Assembly (NCBI RefSeq): GCF_003751225.1
Contig: NZ_RJKE01000001.1
Location: 7,502,001 to 7,566,000, forward strand
Source: Actinocorallia herbida
GTDB taxonomy: Bacteria > Actinomycetota > Actinomycetes > Streptosporangiales > Streptosporangiaceae
Length of the DNA stretch: 64,000 bases
Direction: 5' to 3'
The notes beneath the pieces are model-generated. The model saw only the letters and a program-made list of their open reading frames with translations, was not told the DNA's origin and made no database searches. The translations under genes and the position numbers were made by a program. Shown piece by piece: positions 53,143 to 61,530 of the stretch. Numbering within the stretch: the stretch's first letter is position 1; each line of letters opens with the position of its first letter.

Positions 53143-53549
53143 CGGCCCTCCCCCCACCGAGACCGGGCCGACCAAGCCCAGCACCGACACGAAGCCCACC
53201 AAAAGTCGCGGAACCATCCCGAAGCAGGACAGGCAAGGCCGCACCCGTCAGGTCCGCACCGATGCGTCCACGGCGAACCGGGCGGCGACGGTCCGCCACC
53301 CGACCGGCATGCACCTCACCGAGGCCGCACCGAGCACAGAACCCCTCACGGCCAAAGCGACCAAGACCGACCAGCCCACCGGACCTCGCACACGGCCCGC
53401 CAGAACTCGGGCGGCCAAGGTGGAACGGCCTGCCAGGCCGAGCACGAAGACCGCCTGGGCCGGGGCCGGCAGGGACGTTCGTCCTTCCGGGGAGAACGGG
53501 GAACGGGTCGGGGTGGGCGGAGGGGGCGGGGCGGGGAGTTCCGCGGGGG
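53143..53549. other. imuB-dnaE2 gap occupied by a coupled small ORF
   Basis: About 400 bp separate imuB from the chosen dnaE2 start. The main content is the 101-aa ORF at 53248-53553. No SOS-box-like palindrome is evident directly upstream of dnaE2, so it may depend on the promoter ahead of imuA'. Confidence 0.4.
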
Positions 53550-53553
53550 TCAT
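53248..53553 (-). CDS. Small ORF coupled to imuB
   Basis: A 101-aa ORF whose ATG overlaps the imuB stop in an ATGA, and whose stop lies 3 nt before a possible dnaE2 GTG at 53244. It has a Pro-rich start and two weakly hydrophobic stretches (AVFVLGLAGRSTLAARVLAG, GWSVLVALAVRGSVLGA), so a small membrane-associated protein is conceivable. High GC makes chance ORFs of this size common; the overlap is the main evidence. Confidence 0.3.
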   Translation of the reverse strand: MTPAELPAPPPPPTPTRSPFSPEGRTSLPAPAQAVFVLGLAGRSTLAARVLAGRVRGPVGWSVLVALAVRGSVLGAASVRCMPVGWRTVAARFAVDASVRT

Positions 53554-55157
53554 TCATAGGAGGCCTCCAGGGTCCAGGAGCTGTTCTGCAGGGTGAGGAG
53601 ATGGGCGCCGCGTGGGGTGAGGATCTGGAAGCGGGCCAGGCGACGGGACGTATCGGGGTCCCACCAGCGTTCGTGGGCGGGCCAGGGACCCGTCCAGGAC
53701 AGGACGCGGTGGCTTGTGCCGTCGGGCAGGACGACGAGGGCCGGGGCGGCCGAGGGGACGCACCGGGCCGAGACCGTCACCGGGGAACCGTCGGCGGCGC
53801 GAACCGTGACCGGCCGCGCCTCAGGTGGCACGACCGAGGGCGCGGGGGCGGGCAGCGCCCCGGGCCAGGGACCCTCCGGCCGGGTCTCCAGCGGCATGTC
53901 GCCGAGGGGCACCCGCAGCACCCGCTCCCCGGGACCCCGCCCGCCCGTCAGGTGCGGGCGGGTGAGCGAGCCATGGCCGAGCATCGCCTGGACCCGGTCG
54001 GCCGCGCGCGCCACCCGTTCCGGCAGTTCACCGCGCGCGCCGTCGCCGTCGCGGCCCCACAACGCGCGCTGGGTCCCGGTGTCGGGCACCACCTGGTCGG
54101 GCACGAGCAGCAGCGCGCTCACCCCGCCCCACACCGCGTCCTCACCCGCGGTCTCCCCACCCGCGATCTCCCCCGCAGCACCCCGGCCCGCGGCGGGAAG
54201 CCGCCAGCCCGACAGCTGCCAGCGGACCCGTTCGGCGACGGCCGGGCTCGACAGCAACCCGTCGTGCCGCCAGAGCCGCTCGGACACGCCGCCGTCGGCG
54301 AACTCGACCTCCACGCCGAGGCGCACGCAGGTCAGGCCCTCGGCGGCGAGACCCGCGTGCAGGCCGTCGGCCAGGGCCTTGGCGGCGAACACCACCTCGT
54401 CGGAGCGGGCGGCGGGCGGATCGAACGTGCGGACCGCCGTCAGGTCGGGCAGGCCCGCGCGCGGCGCGACGTCCCGAGGTTCCCGGCCGCGCGCCAGCCG
54501 GTGCGCGAGCGCCCCCGCCGCACCGAACCGGCCCGCGACGTCGTCGACGGGCAGCGCGGCGAACTCACCGAGGGATCTGACGCCCAGGCGCACGAGCAGA
54601 TCGGCGAGGGAGTCCCAGTCCGGGACCGCCCCGGCGAGCACGCCGAGGGGGAAGGGCGCGAGGAACTCCGCCGCCCCCTCCTCGGGCACGATGAGCCCGC
54701 CACCGCCGTTGCGCGCCGCGAGTTCGGCGGTGAACATGCCGTCGGCGATCCCGACCCCGCAGTCGTGCCCCGCCTCGACCACGGCGTCCTGCACGGTGAT
54801 CCGCAGCGCTTCCTCGCCGCCATGGAACCGGGCCGCGCCGCGCGCGGGGATCGCGCACACCCCTGGCCGGACCACCTCGACCCGAGGGGTCAGCTCGGCG
54901 ACGGCCGCGGCGACCGCCTCGAACGCGCGCCCCTCGGCGTCGAGGTCGCGTTCGACCACGACGAGATCCGGACACAGCCGCTGCGCGTCGCGCCGCCGCT
55001 GCCCGCGCCGCACCCCGGCGGCCCGCGCCGCCGCCGTGCACGCCGCCACCCGCTCCGACGCCCCTCTCCTGGCCAGCACCGCCCCCGCCACCCCCGCCTC
55101 GATCCCCACCGCCGTCACCGGCCAATCCGGACACCACACCACAAGCACCCGCCTCAC
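53550..55157 (-). CDS. imuB: ImuB-like Y-family polymerase homologue
   Basis: A 535-aa Y-family-like protein from GTG 55157. The N terminus (VLVVWCPDWPVTAVGIEAG) lacks the catalytic acidic DxD-type pattern of active Y-family polymerases, as in mycobacterial ImuB, which is thought to be a scaffold linking DnaE2 to the sliding clamp. The palm/finger remnants (VVEAGHDCGVGIADG, FLAPFPLGVLAG) and a little-finger-like region follow. It lies in the order imuA'-imuB-dnaE2 on one strand and overlaps a small upstream ORF by GTGA. Confidence 0.88.
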   Translation of the reverse strand: MRRVLVVWCPDWPVTAVGIEAGVAGAVLARRGASERVAACTAAARAAGVRRGQRRRDAQRLCPDLVVVERDLDAEGRAFEAVAAAVAELTPRVEVVRPGVCAIPARGAARFHGGEEALRITVQDAVVEAGHDCGVGIADGMFTAELAARNGGGGLIVPEEGAAEFLAPFPLGVLAGAVPDWDSLADLLVRLGVRSLGEFAALPVDDVAGRFGAAGALAHRLARGREPRDVAPRAGLPDLTAVRTFDPPAARSDEVVFAAKALADGLHAGLAAEGLTCVRLGVEVEFADGGVSERLWRHDGLLSSPAVAERVRWQLSGWRLPAAGRGAAGEIAGGETAGEDAVWGGVSALLLVPDQVVPDTGTQRALWGRDGDGARGELPERVARAADRVQAMLGHGSLTRPHLTGGRGPGERVLRVPLGDMPLETRPEGPWPGALPAPAPSVVPPEARPVTVRAADGSPVTVSARCVPSAAPALVVLPDGTSHRVLSWTGPWPAHERWWDPDTSRRLARFQILTPRGAHLLTLQNSSWTLEASYE

Positions 55158-55579
55158 CTCCGTCTCCCCCTTCCCTGCCCGCGCCCCACGACCCCCGGCC
55201 CCGCCCCTCCGGACAAGCCCCGCCCACCACCACGATCAAAGAACCCAAACCACCCGAAACCACCCACCCCCAACAGCACAGAGCCAGAACCCACGCACCC
55301 CCTTCCCCGCCCCCGGCAAGGGGCGGCGCCCCCACCGCGACCCGAGAACACGACCCGCGCCAAAACCCCCGCGCCCATAGGCCCGGGGGCACGGTCCACG
55401 CACCCCGAACAAAGGGCGGCGCCTTCGCCACGACCGGGGAACACGACTCGCGCCAAGACCCGCGCCCCCAGAGGCACAGAGAGCAGAGCCCATGTGCCGC
55501 TGCTGCGCGAGGGGCGATAGGCGGTGCTGTGGCCGGGGTCCGGGAACAGGGCTCGGGTGGGCACGGGTGGAGGGGTCAT
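55154..55579 (-). CDS. Gly/Arg-rich ORF nested between imuA' and imuB
   Basis: A 141-aa ORF from ATG 55579, which overlaps the imuA' stop (ATGA) and ends with its stop inside the imuB start (GTGA). The sequence is Gly/Arg/Ala-rich and holds two repeats, GARVLARVVFPGRGEGAALC and GAGVLARVVFSGRGGGAAPC, matching the DNA repeats at 55292-55474. It is either a real extra component or a repeat insertion that kept both couplings. Composition argues caution. Confidence 0.35.
   Translation of the reverse strand: MTPPPVPTRALFPDPGHSTAYRPSRSSGTWALLSVPLGARVLARVVFPGRGEGAALCSGCVDRAPGPMGAGVLARVVFSGRGGGAAPCRGRGRGCVGSGSVLLGVGGFGWFGFFDRGGGRGLSGGAGPGVVGRGQGRGRRR
55292..55474. repeat. Two imperfect direct repeats of about 80-90 bp
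   Basis: Unit 1 starts with CACGCACCCC near 55292 and unit 2 with the same bases near 55397; each then carries GGGCGGCGCC, a GAACACGAC(C/T)CGCGCC block and a CGCGCCC tail. They lie in the 420 bp that separate imuA' from imuB and encode the repeats of the nested ORF. Confidence 0.65.
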
Positions 55580-56247
55580 GCGACCACCTCCAGGTGACGG
55601 GTGGGGGTGGGAGCGGAGGCGATGCGGCCGTCGGGGCCGGGGAGGAGGAGCCAGGCGGAGTCGCCGCGGCCCGCCGCGCCACGGCCCGCGGCGGTGACGC
55701 GGACACGGCGGGAGAGCAGGCGGCCATGACCCTGGCCCAGGCCCTGCCAGGAGGTGTCGGAGACGGTGAGGCGCACCTGCGCGCCCTCCCATTCACCCGC
55801 GGCGACCAAGGCGCAGCCGTTCTTGCGGGCCAGGGTGACGAGGCGGCGCGCGAGCGTCGGCGCGGGCCGCGCGGGCGGCCGTACCAGCACCAGCCGCACC
55901 CCCTCGACCAAGGCCGCGACGACCTCGGCCCATCGCTCCCCGGGAGCGTCGACGAGCAGCAGCCGGTCGGGATCCGCCCCCATACCGACGGCGGCCGCCA
56001 CCCCGAACTCCGGCATCCCCACGACCGCTGCCCACTCCTGCCCGCGCGCCGCCCCCGCGACCAGCGCGGTGCCCAGCGCGGCGCTCCCGCCCACCGAGAC
56101 CACGGTTCCCCCTCTCAGCCGCGGCAGCACCGCGCGCAGCGGCGGCAGCACCGGCACGAGCTCCTCTTCGGGCCCTTCCGGCGCCGCCAACGGCCCCACG
56201 AGCCCCTCTCGCCGGAGCCCGTCCAACGCACCCACAGACCCCATCAT
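55576..56247 (-). CDS. imuA': ImuA'-like protein
   Basis: A 223-aa RecA/SulA-like protein of the actinobacterial mutasome: GTVVSVGGSAALGTALVAG replaces the nucleotide-binding loop of RecA, and WAAVVGMPEFGVAAAVGMG and RLLLVDAPGERWAEVVAAL follow as in ImuA'. It is needed with ImuB and DnaE2 for damage-induced mutagenesis in mycobacteria. An SOS-box-like sequence overlaps the proposed ATG at 56247, so either the transcript is leaderless or translation begins slightly downstream. Confidence 0.8.
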   Translation of the reverse strand: MMGSVGALDGLRREGLVGPLAAPEGPEEELVPVLPPLRAVLPRLRGGTVVSVGGSAALGTALVAGAARGQEWAAVVGMPEFGVAAAVGMGADPDRLLLVDAPGERWAEVVAALVEGVRLVLVRPPARPAPTLARRLVTLARKNGCALVAAGEWEGAQVRLTVSDTSWQGLGQGHGRLLSRRVRVTAAGRGAAGRGDSAWLLLPGPDGRIASAPTPTRHLEVVA

Positions 56248-56262
56248 CGAACAAGATTTCGA
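56247..56262. promoter_or_regulatory. SOS-box-like (LexA) site at imuA'
   Basis: TCGAACAAGATTTCGA matches the mycobacterial-type SOS box TCGAACNNNNGTTCGA with one mismatch. It lies exactly at the start of imuA', between this gene and the divergent gene at 56469, so LexA could repress the mutasome operon. Confidence 0.7.
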
Positions 56263-56468
56263 CCCCTGGCAAGTCGATCATCCTTTCGAATACCGGCCCA
56301 TGCGCTACTCCTGACCTGGAAACATCCACGATTCCCCCGACCCACCGCCGTTACCACCGTGGCGGCCGCAGCCGACCGCACCCCCGCACCGTGACACCCC
56401 GGCGACCCGGCCGGGATCCCTCACGTGAGGGATTCGCCGAGCGCCGCGACTCGATTACCGTCTCGGGC

Positions 56469-57296
56469 ATGAACGAAGATCACCCGCTGCTCCGCGAGGT
56501 CCATCCCGATCTCACCGCGGAACTCGCCGCCCTGCTCGAATCCGCGGGCGAGCACGCGCTCGCCCGCCAGACGCGGAACCTTCGCCTGTTCGGCCGGTGC
56601 GACTGCGGCGACGGCTTCTGCCAAAGCCTCCGCACCGGTCCCCCGCCCGAAGTCCCCTACGGCCCCGAACACCGCAACGTGTCCCTGGACCCCGCCGAGG
56701 GCATGCTCGTCCTCGACATCGTGGGCGATCGCATCGTCTTCATCGAGATCATCGACCACCCCCCGCTCCGCCCCCACGAACCCGGAACCAGCACCGCCTA
56801 CCCGCCCTCGCCTCTGCCCCCGGCCGAAAGCGCCCCCGCTCCTCGCCCCGCTCCAGCCGACGGCCGGGGCACCGCAGCCCGCCCGCCCAAAGCATTACCG
56901 GCCTACTTGAACGTGCGGGCGCATCTCCCTCGAGATCCCCGAACGCACCGGGCCAATAGGCCAGGCCCAACGCACCCGGACGGGTACGCGCGCCGGGGCC
57001 GTCCTCAGCACCGCCGAACTCACCCCGGCGGTGCGCCGGCCCTCTTCCCCTCGCACGCTGCGGGACCGCCCGGCCGGCTCGGCGCACTCGACCGCGCCCT
57101 GTCGTCGAACATCACCAGGCCACCCTCGTCGGCCGCGACGCCACCACCCCGACCCCTTCGATGCCCCGCACCCGCAGCAGCAGCAGATCCACCGCTGCCT
57201 CTTCCTGCCGCCCATCGCGCGCATCCCGACCGCGCGAATCCCGCCGCACCCGTACCGACGCACAGAACGAACGCGAGCCGCGCTTCCCCCCGGTGA
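56469..57296 (+). CDS. Hypothetical protein, conserved-looking N-terminal domain
   Basis: From ATG 56469 the first 100 residues are protein-like (HPLLREVHPDLTAELAALL, RLFGRCDCGDGFCQSL with a CxCxxxxC cluster, MLVLDIVGDRIVFIEI). After about residue 105 the frame turns into Pro/Ala/Arg-rich low complexity to 57296, which may mean a frameshift or that the real gene ends earlier. The cysteine cluster may bind metal. The gene diverges from imuA'. No function is recognised. Confidence 0.55.
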   Translation: MNEDHPLLREVHPDLTAELAALLESAGEHALARQTRNLRLFGRCDCGDGFCQSLRTGPPPEVPYGPEHRNVSLDPAEGMLVLDIVGDRIVFIEIIDHPPLRPHEPGTSTAYPPSPLPPAESAPAPRPAPADGRGTAARPPKALPAYLNVRAHLPRDPRTHRANRPGPTHPDGYARRGRPQHRRTHPGGAPALFPSHAAGPPGRLGALDRALSSNITRPPSSAATPPPRPLRCPAPAAAADPPLPLPAAHRAHPDRANPAAPVPTHRTNASRASPR

Positions 57297-57591
57297 ACAG
57301 GCGGCATGAGTTGATTCGACCTGCCGGGAAGGAGCCATCCGCGCCGGCACGACATGGACCGCGGTTCCGGCAGAGCACGATCGATCCTTAGCACAGAGGG
57401 AACAAGACGGTCGCCCTTGCGAAAGAGCCGACCTTTCGCAGACGACGATCCGTCATCGGTTCGCACAGGACGAACACGAGCCACGGCGCCAACACACAGA
57501 AAAGGAGGCACCGCTCATGAAATTTGCCGATGCACCGTGGCTGGGCCTGGTGGGGCGGTGTTCCGTCGACTGCGGCCCCGAGAAGGGGGTC

Positions 57592-57825
57592 GTAGCCCGG
57601 AGAGAGGGCGTAGCCCGGAGAGAGGGCGTAGCCCGGAGAGAGGGCGTAGCCCGGAGAGAGGGCGTAGCCCGGAGAGAGGGCGTAGCCCGGAGAGAGGGCG
57701 TAGCCCGGAGAGAGGGCGTAGCCCGGAGAGAGGGCGTAGCCCGGAGAGAGGGCGTAGCCCGGAGAGAGGGCGTAGCCCGGAGAGAGGGCGTAGCCCGGAG
57801 AGAGGGCGTAGCCCGGAGGGGTGGG
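57592..57825. repeat. 18-bp tandem repeat, 13 copies
   Basis: Twelve identical units of GTAGCCCGGAGAGAGGGC and a thirteenth degenerate one lie head to tail with no spacers. As 18 is a multiple of 3, every frame stays open through it (for example VARREG on the plus strand). Copy number is likely to vary between strains. Confidence 0.95.
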
Positions 57826-58318
57826 GCCGGCTGTGGGGCGTGGCCCGAGGACGGGGGAGCCCCGGGGGTAGGGGCCCGGGGGCGGGGTCGGTGGGGGCCT
57901 GCGGTGGTGAGGCGGTCGGGATCTGGGCGGGGGTTCGCGGGGCGGGGTGGGGTGGGGAGGTGCGGGGTTCTGGGGCGGCTCGTTGGCGGACGGGGCTGGG
58001 CTGGGGAGCGTCGTTCGTCGGGTGTGGGGGCTCGGCGACGGCTGGGGCTCGGTCGGGGATCGGGGTGCTCGAGTGGTGCGGAAGTCGCGGGGAGTGTGCG
58101 GGAAATGGGGTCGGTGGGGCCAGGACGGGAAAGGGGTCAAGGCGCGGGGGGTGGGCTTCCGTGGCGGGCTTCTGGGGTGCGGGATGCGGGGGCAGGGGGC
58201 GGGACGGGATGAAGGCTCGGGCGGGCTGGCGGGCTGTCGGGCTGGGGTGAGGGGCGGGAAGGGGTGGGTGAGGGCTGGGGAAGGGGGTGAAGGGGGTGAA
58301 GGAAAAAGGGGGCGGAAA

Positions 58319-58360
58319 GGCGAAAGCCGGACGCCTCCGTGGAGGGGTCCGGCTTTCGCC
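58319..58360 (-). terminator. Terminator after the DUF2637 gene
   Basis: A perfect 14-bp stem (58319-58332 with 58347-58360) has a nested CCTCC/GGAGG in the loop, and lies 14 nt beyond the stop of the minus-strand DUF2637 gene. It is followed on that strand by A/C-rich DNA. Confidence 0.75.
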
Positions 58361-58373
58361 CTGGGGATGAGGG

Positions 58374-59399
58374 TCAGGCGCGCCAGTTGCGGACGAGGTC
58401 GCGCAGGGCGACCCGGTCGAACTCGACGCCGAGGTCGGTGAGCTCCTGGGCGACGAGCTTGCCGTCGGGGCCGTGCTTGGCCACGAGGCGGTAGGCGAAG
58501 TACGGGAACCAGTGGTTCTCGCGGATCTTGAGCACCTCGGTCTCGTCGATGGCGTAGCCGTCGGCGGCGAGGTCGGCGCAGGTCTTCGTGACGTCGCCGT
58601 TGTGCTTGTTCAGCGCCTCGGTGACGATCGTGCGCATGGTGCCGGGGTCCGGCTGGGCCTTGAGGTCGGCGACCGGCTCCAGCAGGTCCACGAAGGTCTG
58701 CTCGGCGGGCGACTCCGCGGAGGACGAGTCCGGGGACTCGGCCTTGGCGTGCTTCGGCGACGTGCCGGGCGCGGCCGCGGCCGCGACGGTCTCGGCCTCG
58801 GGCGCCTGGGCCGTGGTGGCCGCGTTGACGAGCGGGTCGGCGAGCTGCTCGGCCGGGGCCTCCAGCTGGGCGACGCGCACGGCGCTCGCGGTGATCTGAC
58901 GAGGCTCGGCCGCCCCCTCCAGCTCCTTGATGGAGTCGTCCTCGGCGTGCTGGAGGTCGACCACCACGTAGCGGTGCAGGGTGCGCAGCAGGACGAACAG
59001 GCCGAGCATCGACACTATCGGCGGAACGGCTGCCGTCGCCTGGTAGGAGAAGTCCTTGTTCAGCACGTGGCCGACGTTGAAGACCAGCGAGGCGGTCCAC
59101 CCGGCGAGCGCGATGAACAGCGGCAGCATGAAGTCGAGCCAGGACAGGAGGGTCTTGCGGATGGCGTAGGCGTCGAGCGCGAGCAGGAACAGGCCCAGCT
59201 CGCCGACGATGATGAACAGGTCGACCAGCAGCGGGAACGACGCGGCCTTCCAGCCGGTCAGCCCGTGCTCGATGGCCCACTGGTACAGACCGGAATACGA
59301 CTGGGCGAAACCACCACCGGTCGCGGTGAGGACCGCGGCGGCCATCAGGCCCACCGCAGCCCATCGAGTAATGGCTTTGGCCTTGATGGCGGTGCTCAT
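58374..59399 (-). CDS. DUF2637 membrane protein (SpdB-like)
   Basis: A 341-aa protein. Residues 1 to about 140 hold four transmembrane helices: AAVGLMAAAVLTATGGGFAQ, FPLLVDLFIIVGELGLFLLA, FMLPLFIALAGWTASLVFNV and VPPIVSMLGLFVLLRTL. This matches DUF2637, found in Streptomyces spread and plasmid-transfer (SpdB-type) proteins. The rest is an Ala/Glu-rich linker, then a helical end (TMRTIVTEALNKHNGDVTKT, VLKIRENHWFPYFAYRLV) that may bind DNA or a partner. There are no other conjugation genes nearby, so a plasmid origin is not shown. Confidence 0.82.
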   Translation of the reverse strand: MSTAIKAKAITRWAAVGLMAAAVLTATGGGFAQSYSGLYQWAIEHGLTGWKAASFPLLVDLFIIVGELGLFLLALDAYAIRKTLLSWLDFMLPLFIALAGWTASLVFNVGHVLNKDFSYQATAAVPPIVSMLGLFVLLRTLHRYVVVDLQHAEDDSIKELEGAAEPRQITASAVRVAQLEAPAEQLADPLVNAATTAQAPEAETVAAAAAPGTSPKHAKAESPDSSSAESPAEQTFVDLLEPVADLKAQPDPGTMRTIVTEALNKHNGDVTKTCADLAADGYAIDETEVLKIRENHWFPYFAYRLVAKHGPDGKLVAQELTDLGVEFDRVALRDLVRNWRA

Positions 59400-59552
59400 C
59401 TGGGGGCTCCACTCTCACTCTTGAGATGACCTTGCAGGAGAATATCCCTCCCCAAGCCCCTCAGGAGTTGACTTCCCGGCCTTTGTTCACTTCGTTGCCG
59501 AGCCGACGCACACGGGTGCCCCATCGCCACCGCCCTTCCGGTGTGATGACGA

Positions 59553-60041
59553 TCATGTGCCGGACAGCCCCAGAACGTCGGCGACCCTCGGCATGAGCAC
59601 GCCGAGGACGATGATCGCGCCGCCGCCGATCTTGACGGCCTGGTCGGTGAACTGGGTGAACGGGTTGCCCGGCATCGCCGCGGCCCACGCGGTGAAGGCG
59701 ACCACCGCGAACAGCAGCAGCGCGAGGGTGACGCCCAGGCTGCGCGCCGGAGGCCCGTCGGGGCCCGCGACGGCACGGCGGCGCTGAAGGTAGGCGAGGA
59801 AGTAGAAGGCGAAGACGAGTGCGAGTCCGACGCCGAAGACCGTCCACTTGGCTACGGGTTCGTGCGGGTCGATGAAGGCCCACAGCGCCAGGTAGACGGC
59901 GACGGCCTCGGAAGGGATGAACGCCGCCACCCGGTTGAGGGCGGTGTCCTTGCTGTAGGCGGAAGAGAGCCCGGTCTCTCCCGGAGACGCCTTCACTGCC
60001 TCGGCTGTCACGGCGGCCTGCGCCATGTTCGTCACGCTCAT
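59553..60041 (-). CDS. Hypothetical four-helix membrane protein
   Basis: A 162-aa protein with a soluble N terminus of about 40 residues and four hydrophobic helices (IPSEAVAVYLALWAF, TVFGVGLALVFAFYFLAYL, LGVTLALLLFAVVAFTAWA, GGGAIIVLGVLMPRVADVLG). No motif suggests a function. The gap to the DUF2637 gene is 153 bp, so they are probably in the same transcript or separate units on the same strand. Confidence 0.7.
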   Translation of the reverse strand: MSVTNMAQAAVTAEAVKASPGETGLSSAYSKDTALNRVAAFIPSEAVAVYLALWAFIDPHEPVAKWTVFGVGLALVFAFYFLAYLQRRRAVAGPDGPPARSLGVTLALLLFAVVAFTAWAAAMPGNPFTQFTDQAVKIGGGAIIVLGVLMPRVADVLGLSGT

Positions 60042-60135
60042 ACCGGGTACATCGCCTTGAGATGATCTACCGTTATGGCCCGGCTCGTCCGACGTGGACG
60101 GACCGGGCGGCCGGATCAGGACGGGGCGACGCGTC

Positions 60136-60561
60136 TCACGGGGAACGTGGGTGCCCCCGGTAGGTGCCGAAGCTCCACAGGTTGCCCTCGGGGTCGCGGA
60201 CGGAGAAGTCCCGGGAGCCGTAGTCGGTGTCCTGGAGGCCCGACACGAGCGTCGCGCCGGCCTTCATGGCCCGGTCGAACAGCGCGTCGGGCTCGTCGGT
60301 GACGACGTAGGCCCCGAACGTGCCGGGCGGGAGGGCGAACAGGTCGTCGGGCCCGCGCCGGGCGGAGCCGAGCATGACGCCGCCGCCCGGCGGCCAGGCC
60401 AGCTCGGCGTGGTGCACGATGTCCCCCTCCCCGTAGCTGACGACCTCCTCGAAGCCGAACGCCTCGATGAGGAAGGTGATGAGCCCGCGCGCGTCCTCGG
60501 CCCGAAGGCTGGGCCAGACCTGCGGCGCGGGGGCCGTCTGGGATGTCGTTGTCTCGCTCAT
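60136..60561 (-). CDS. VOC-family (glyoxalase/dioxygenase-like) protein
   Basis: A 141-aa protein of the vicinal-oxygen-chelate fold, with DARGLITFLIEAFGFEEV (first beta-alpha unit), GVMLGSARRG and FSVRDPEGNLWSFGTYRG (last strands, with the Glu of the usual metal site). It lacks a clear full metal triad, so it may be a resistance- or stress-type member rather than a glyoxalase I. It follows the AraC regulator with a 4-bp gap and is probably controlled by it. Confidence 0.85.
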   Translation of the reverse strand: MSETTTSQTAPAPQVWPSLRAEDARGLITFLIEAFGFEEVVSYGEGDIVHHAELAWPPGGGVMLGSARRGPDDLFALPPGTFGAYVVTDEPDALFDRAMKAGATLVSGLQDTDYGSRDFSVRDPEGNLWSFGTYRGHPRSP

Positions 60562-60565
60562 GGCC

Positions 60566-61453
60566 TCACTGTCTCCCCGGGAGCCCTGACGGGTCTTGTA
60601 CGGATCGGTCCTCTCCGTACTCCACCTCCCCCGGCTCCGCCTCCCCGAACAGCGAGGTCTCCCCGAACTCCGCGGCGGCGTACCGCAGCGGGGGCAGGCC
60701 GGTGAACGCGCGGAACTCCCTGCTGAGGTGGGCCTGGTCGGTGTAGCCGGCGGCGAAGGCGAGTTCCGCGAGGCCGAGCGGGGCGCCGCGGACCGTCCGT
60801 GCCCGCAGCGTGGTCCGCGCCGCGTCGAAGCGGACGATCCGCCTCAGCGCGCTAGGCGGCATCCCTACCTGCTCGGTGAACCGCCGCCGTAGGTAGCGCT
60901 CGCTCCACCCGGTCTCGGCGGCCAGGTCGGCGACGCCGACGGCCCCGCGCGTCTGGAGCAGCCGCCGCCACCCGAACGCCACCTCGGGCCGCACCTCGCC
61001 GGCCCCGCGCCGGTCGAGCCTCCCCAGCAGGAACTCCTCGATCAGCGTGAACCGCGCGGGCCAGTCCGCGGCCTCGCCCAGCCTCTCCCGGAGGACCGCC
61101 AGGCCGGGCAGCACGGCCGCCCCCTCGACGTTGGCGAAGGCGAGCTCCCCAGCCGGGAGACCGAGGAGCGCACTAGCGCCGAGCGGGCTGAGGGAGACCT
61201 GGACGCCCTCCTGACGCCCGTCATGGACGATCGTCTCGGGATCGAGGTGGAGGCCGCCGACGAGATCGGGGTAGCCGCGCAGGCCGGTGCCGCGGGCGAG
61301 CACGAGGGGCTCGTCCCAGGTGAGGATCATGGTGAGCCACGGGGACGCCACGCCGCGGTGGATTCCCGGCTCACCGCCTGCCTGGCGGTAGCCGTGCACC
61401 GGGCCGAGCAGGGGCCGCAGGACGGGCCCCGGACGCCACGAGACCATCTCCAC
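60566..61453 (-). CDS. AraC-family transcription regulator
   Basis: A 295-aa regulator. Residues 1 to about 160 form a sensor-like beta-rich N-terminal domain. The C-terminal AraC domain has two helix-turn-helix units, VADLAAETGWSERYLRRRF and LAFAAGYTDQAHLSREFR, with the typical FxxxTGLPP tail. It lies 4 bp upstream of the VOC protein in the same direction, so the two form an operon that it may autoregulate. Confidence 0.88.
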   Translation of the reverse strand: MEMVSWRPGPVLRPLLGPVHGYRQAGGEPGIHRGVASPWLTMILTWDEPLVLARGTGLRGYPDLVGGLHLDPETIVHDGRQEGVQVSLSPLGASALLGLPAGELAFANVEGAAVLPGLAVLRERLGEAADWPARFTLIEEFLLGRLDRRGAGEVRPEVAFGWRRLLQTRGAVGVADLAAETGWSERYLRRRFTEQVGMPPSALRRIVRFDAARTTLRARTVRGAPLGLAELAFAAGYTDQAHLSREFRAFTGLPPLRYAAAEFGETSLFGEAEPGEVEYGEDRSVQDPSGLPGRQ

Positions 61454-61530
61454 CCTTCCACGGTACGCATCCGGGAGGGGGACGGCGAGTACGGGAAGGC
61501 CGCCGAAGACGGTATTGTCTCTTGCGTCAA

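Larger units (their letters stand above)
57297..58373. other. Gene-poor stretch with VNTR and G-rich segment
   Basis: No supported gene in about 1.1 kb. Open frames exist on both strands but are repeats or composition artefacts. Contents: the 18-bp tandem repeat at 57592-57825, a strongly G-rich plus strand from about 57830 to 58320 with many G-runs, and a terminator hairpin at 58319-58360. A plus-strand ribosome-binding-like AAAGGAGG precedes ATG 57517, but the frame after it is only the repeat translated. Confidence 0.6.

Noticed and set aside
53132-53557. 141-aa minus-strand ORF between imuB and dnaE2
   Set aside because: A different frame over the same DNA as the better coupled 101-aa ORF, with no protein-like features.
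50038-53559. 1173-aa plus-strand ORF opposite dnaE2
   Set aside because: Arg/Gly-rich antisense shadow of dnaE2.
57592-57825. CRISPR array
   Set aside because: Units are contiguous with no unique spacers, and no cas genes are present.
57354-58250. Long repeat protein (GRSPER or VARREG units)
   Set aside because: It is only the 18-bp tandem repeat translated; all frames are open there and flanking sequence is low-complexity.
57388-59418. 676-aa minus-strand protein covering the VNTR and the DUF2637 region
   Set aside because: The upstream half is an out-of-frame version of the DUF2637 gene, and the rest is Pro-rich or repeat.
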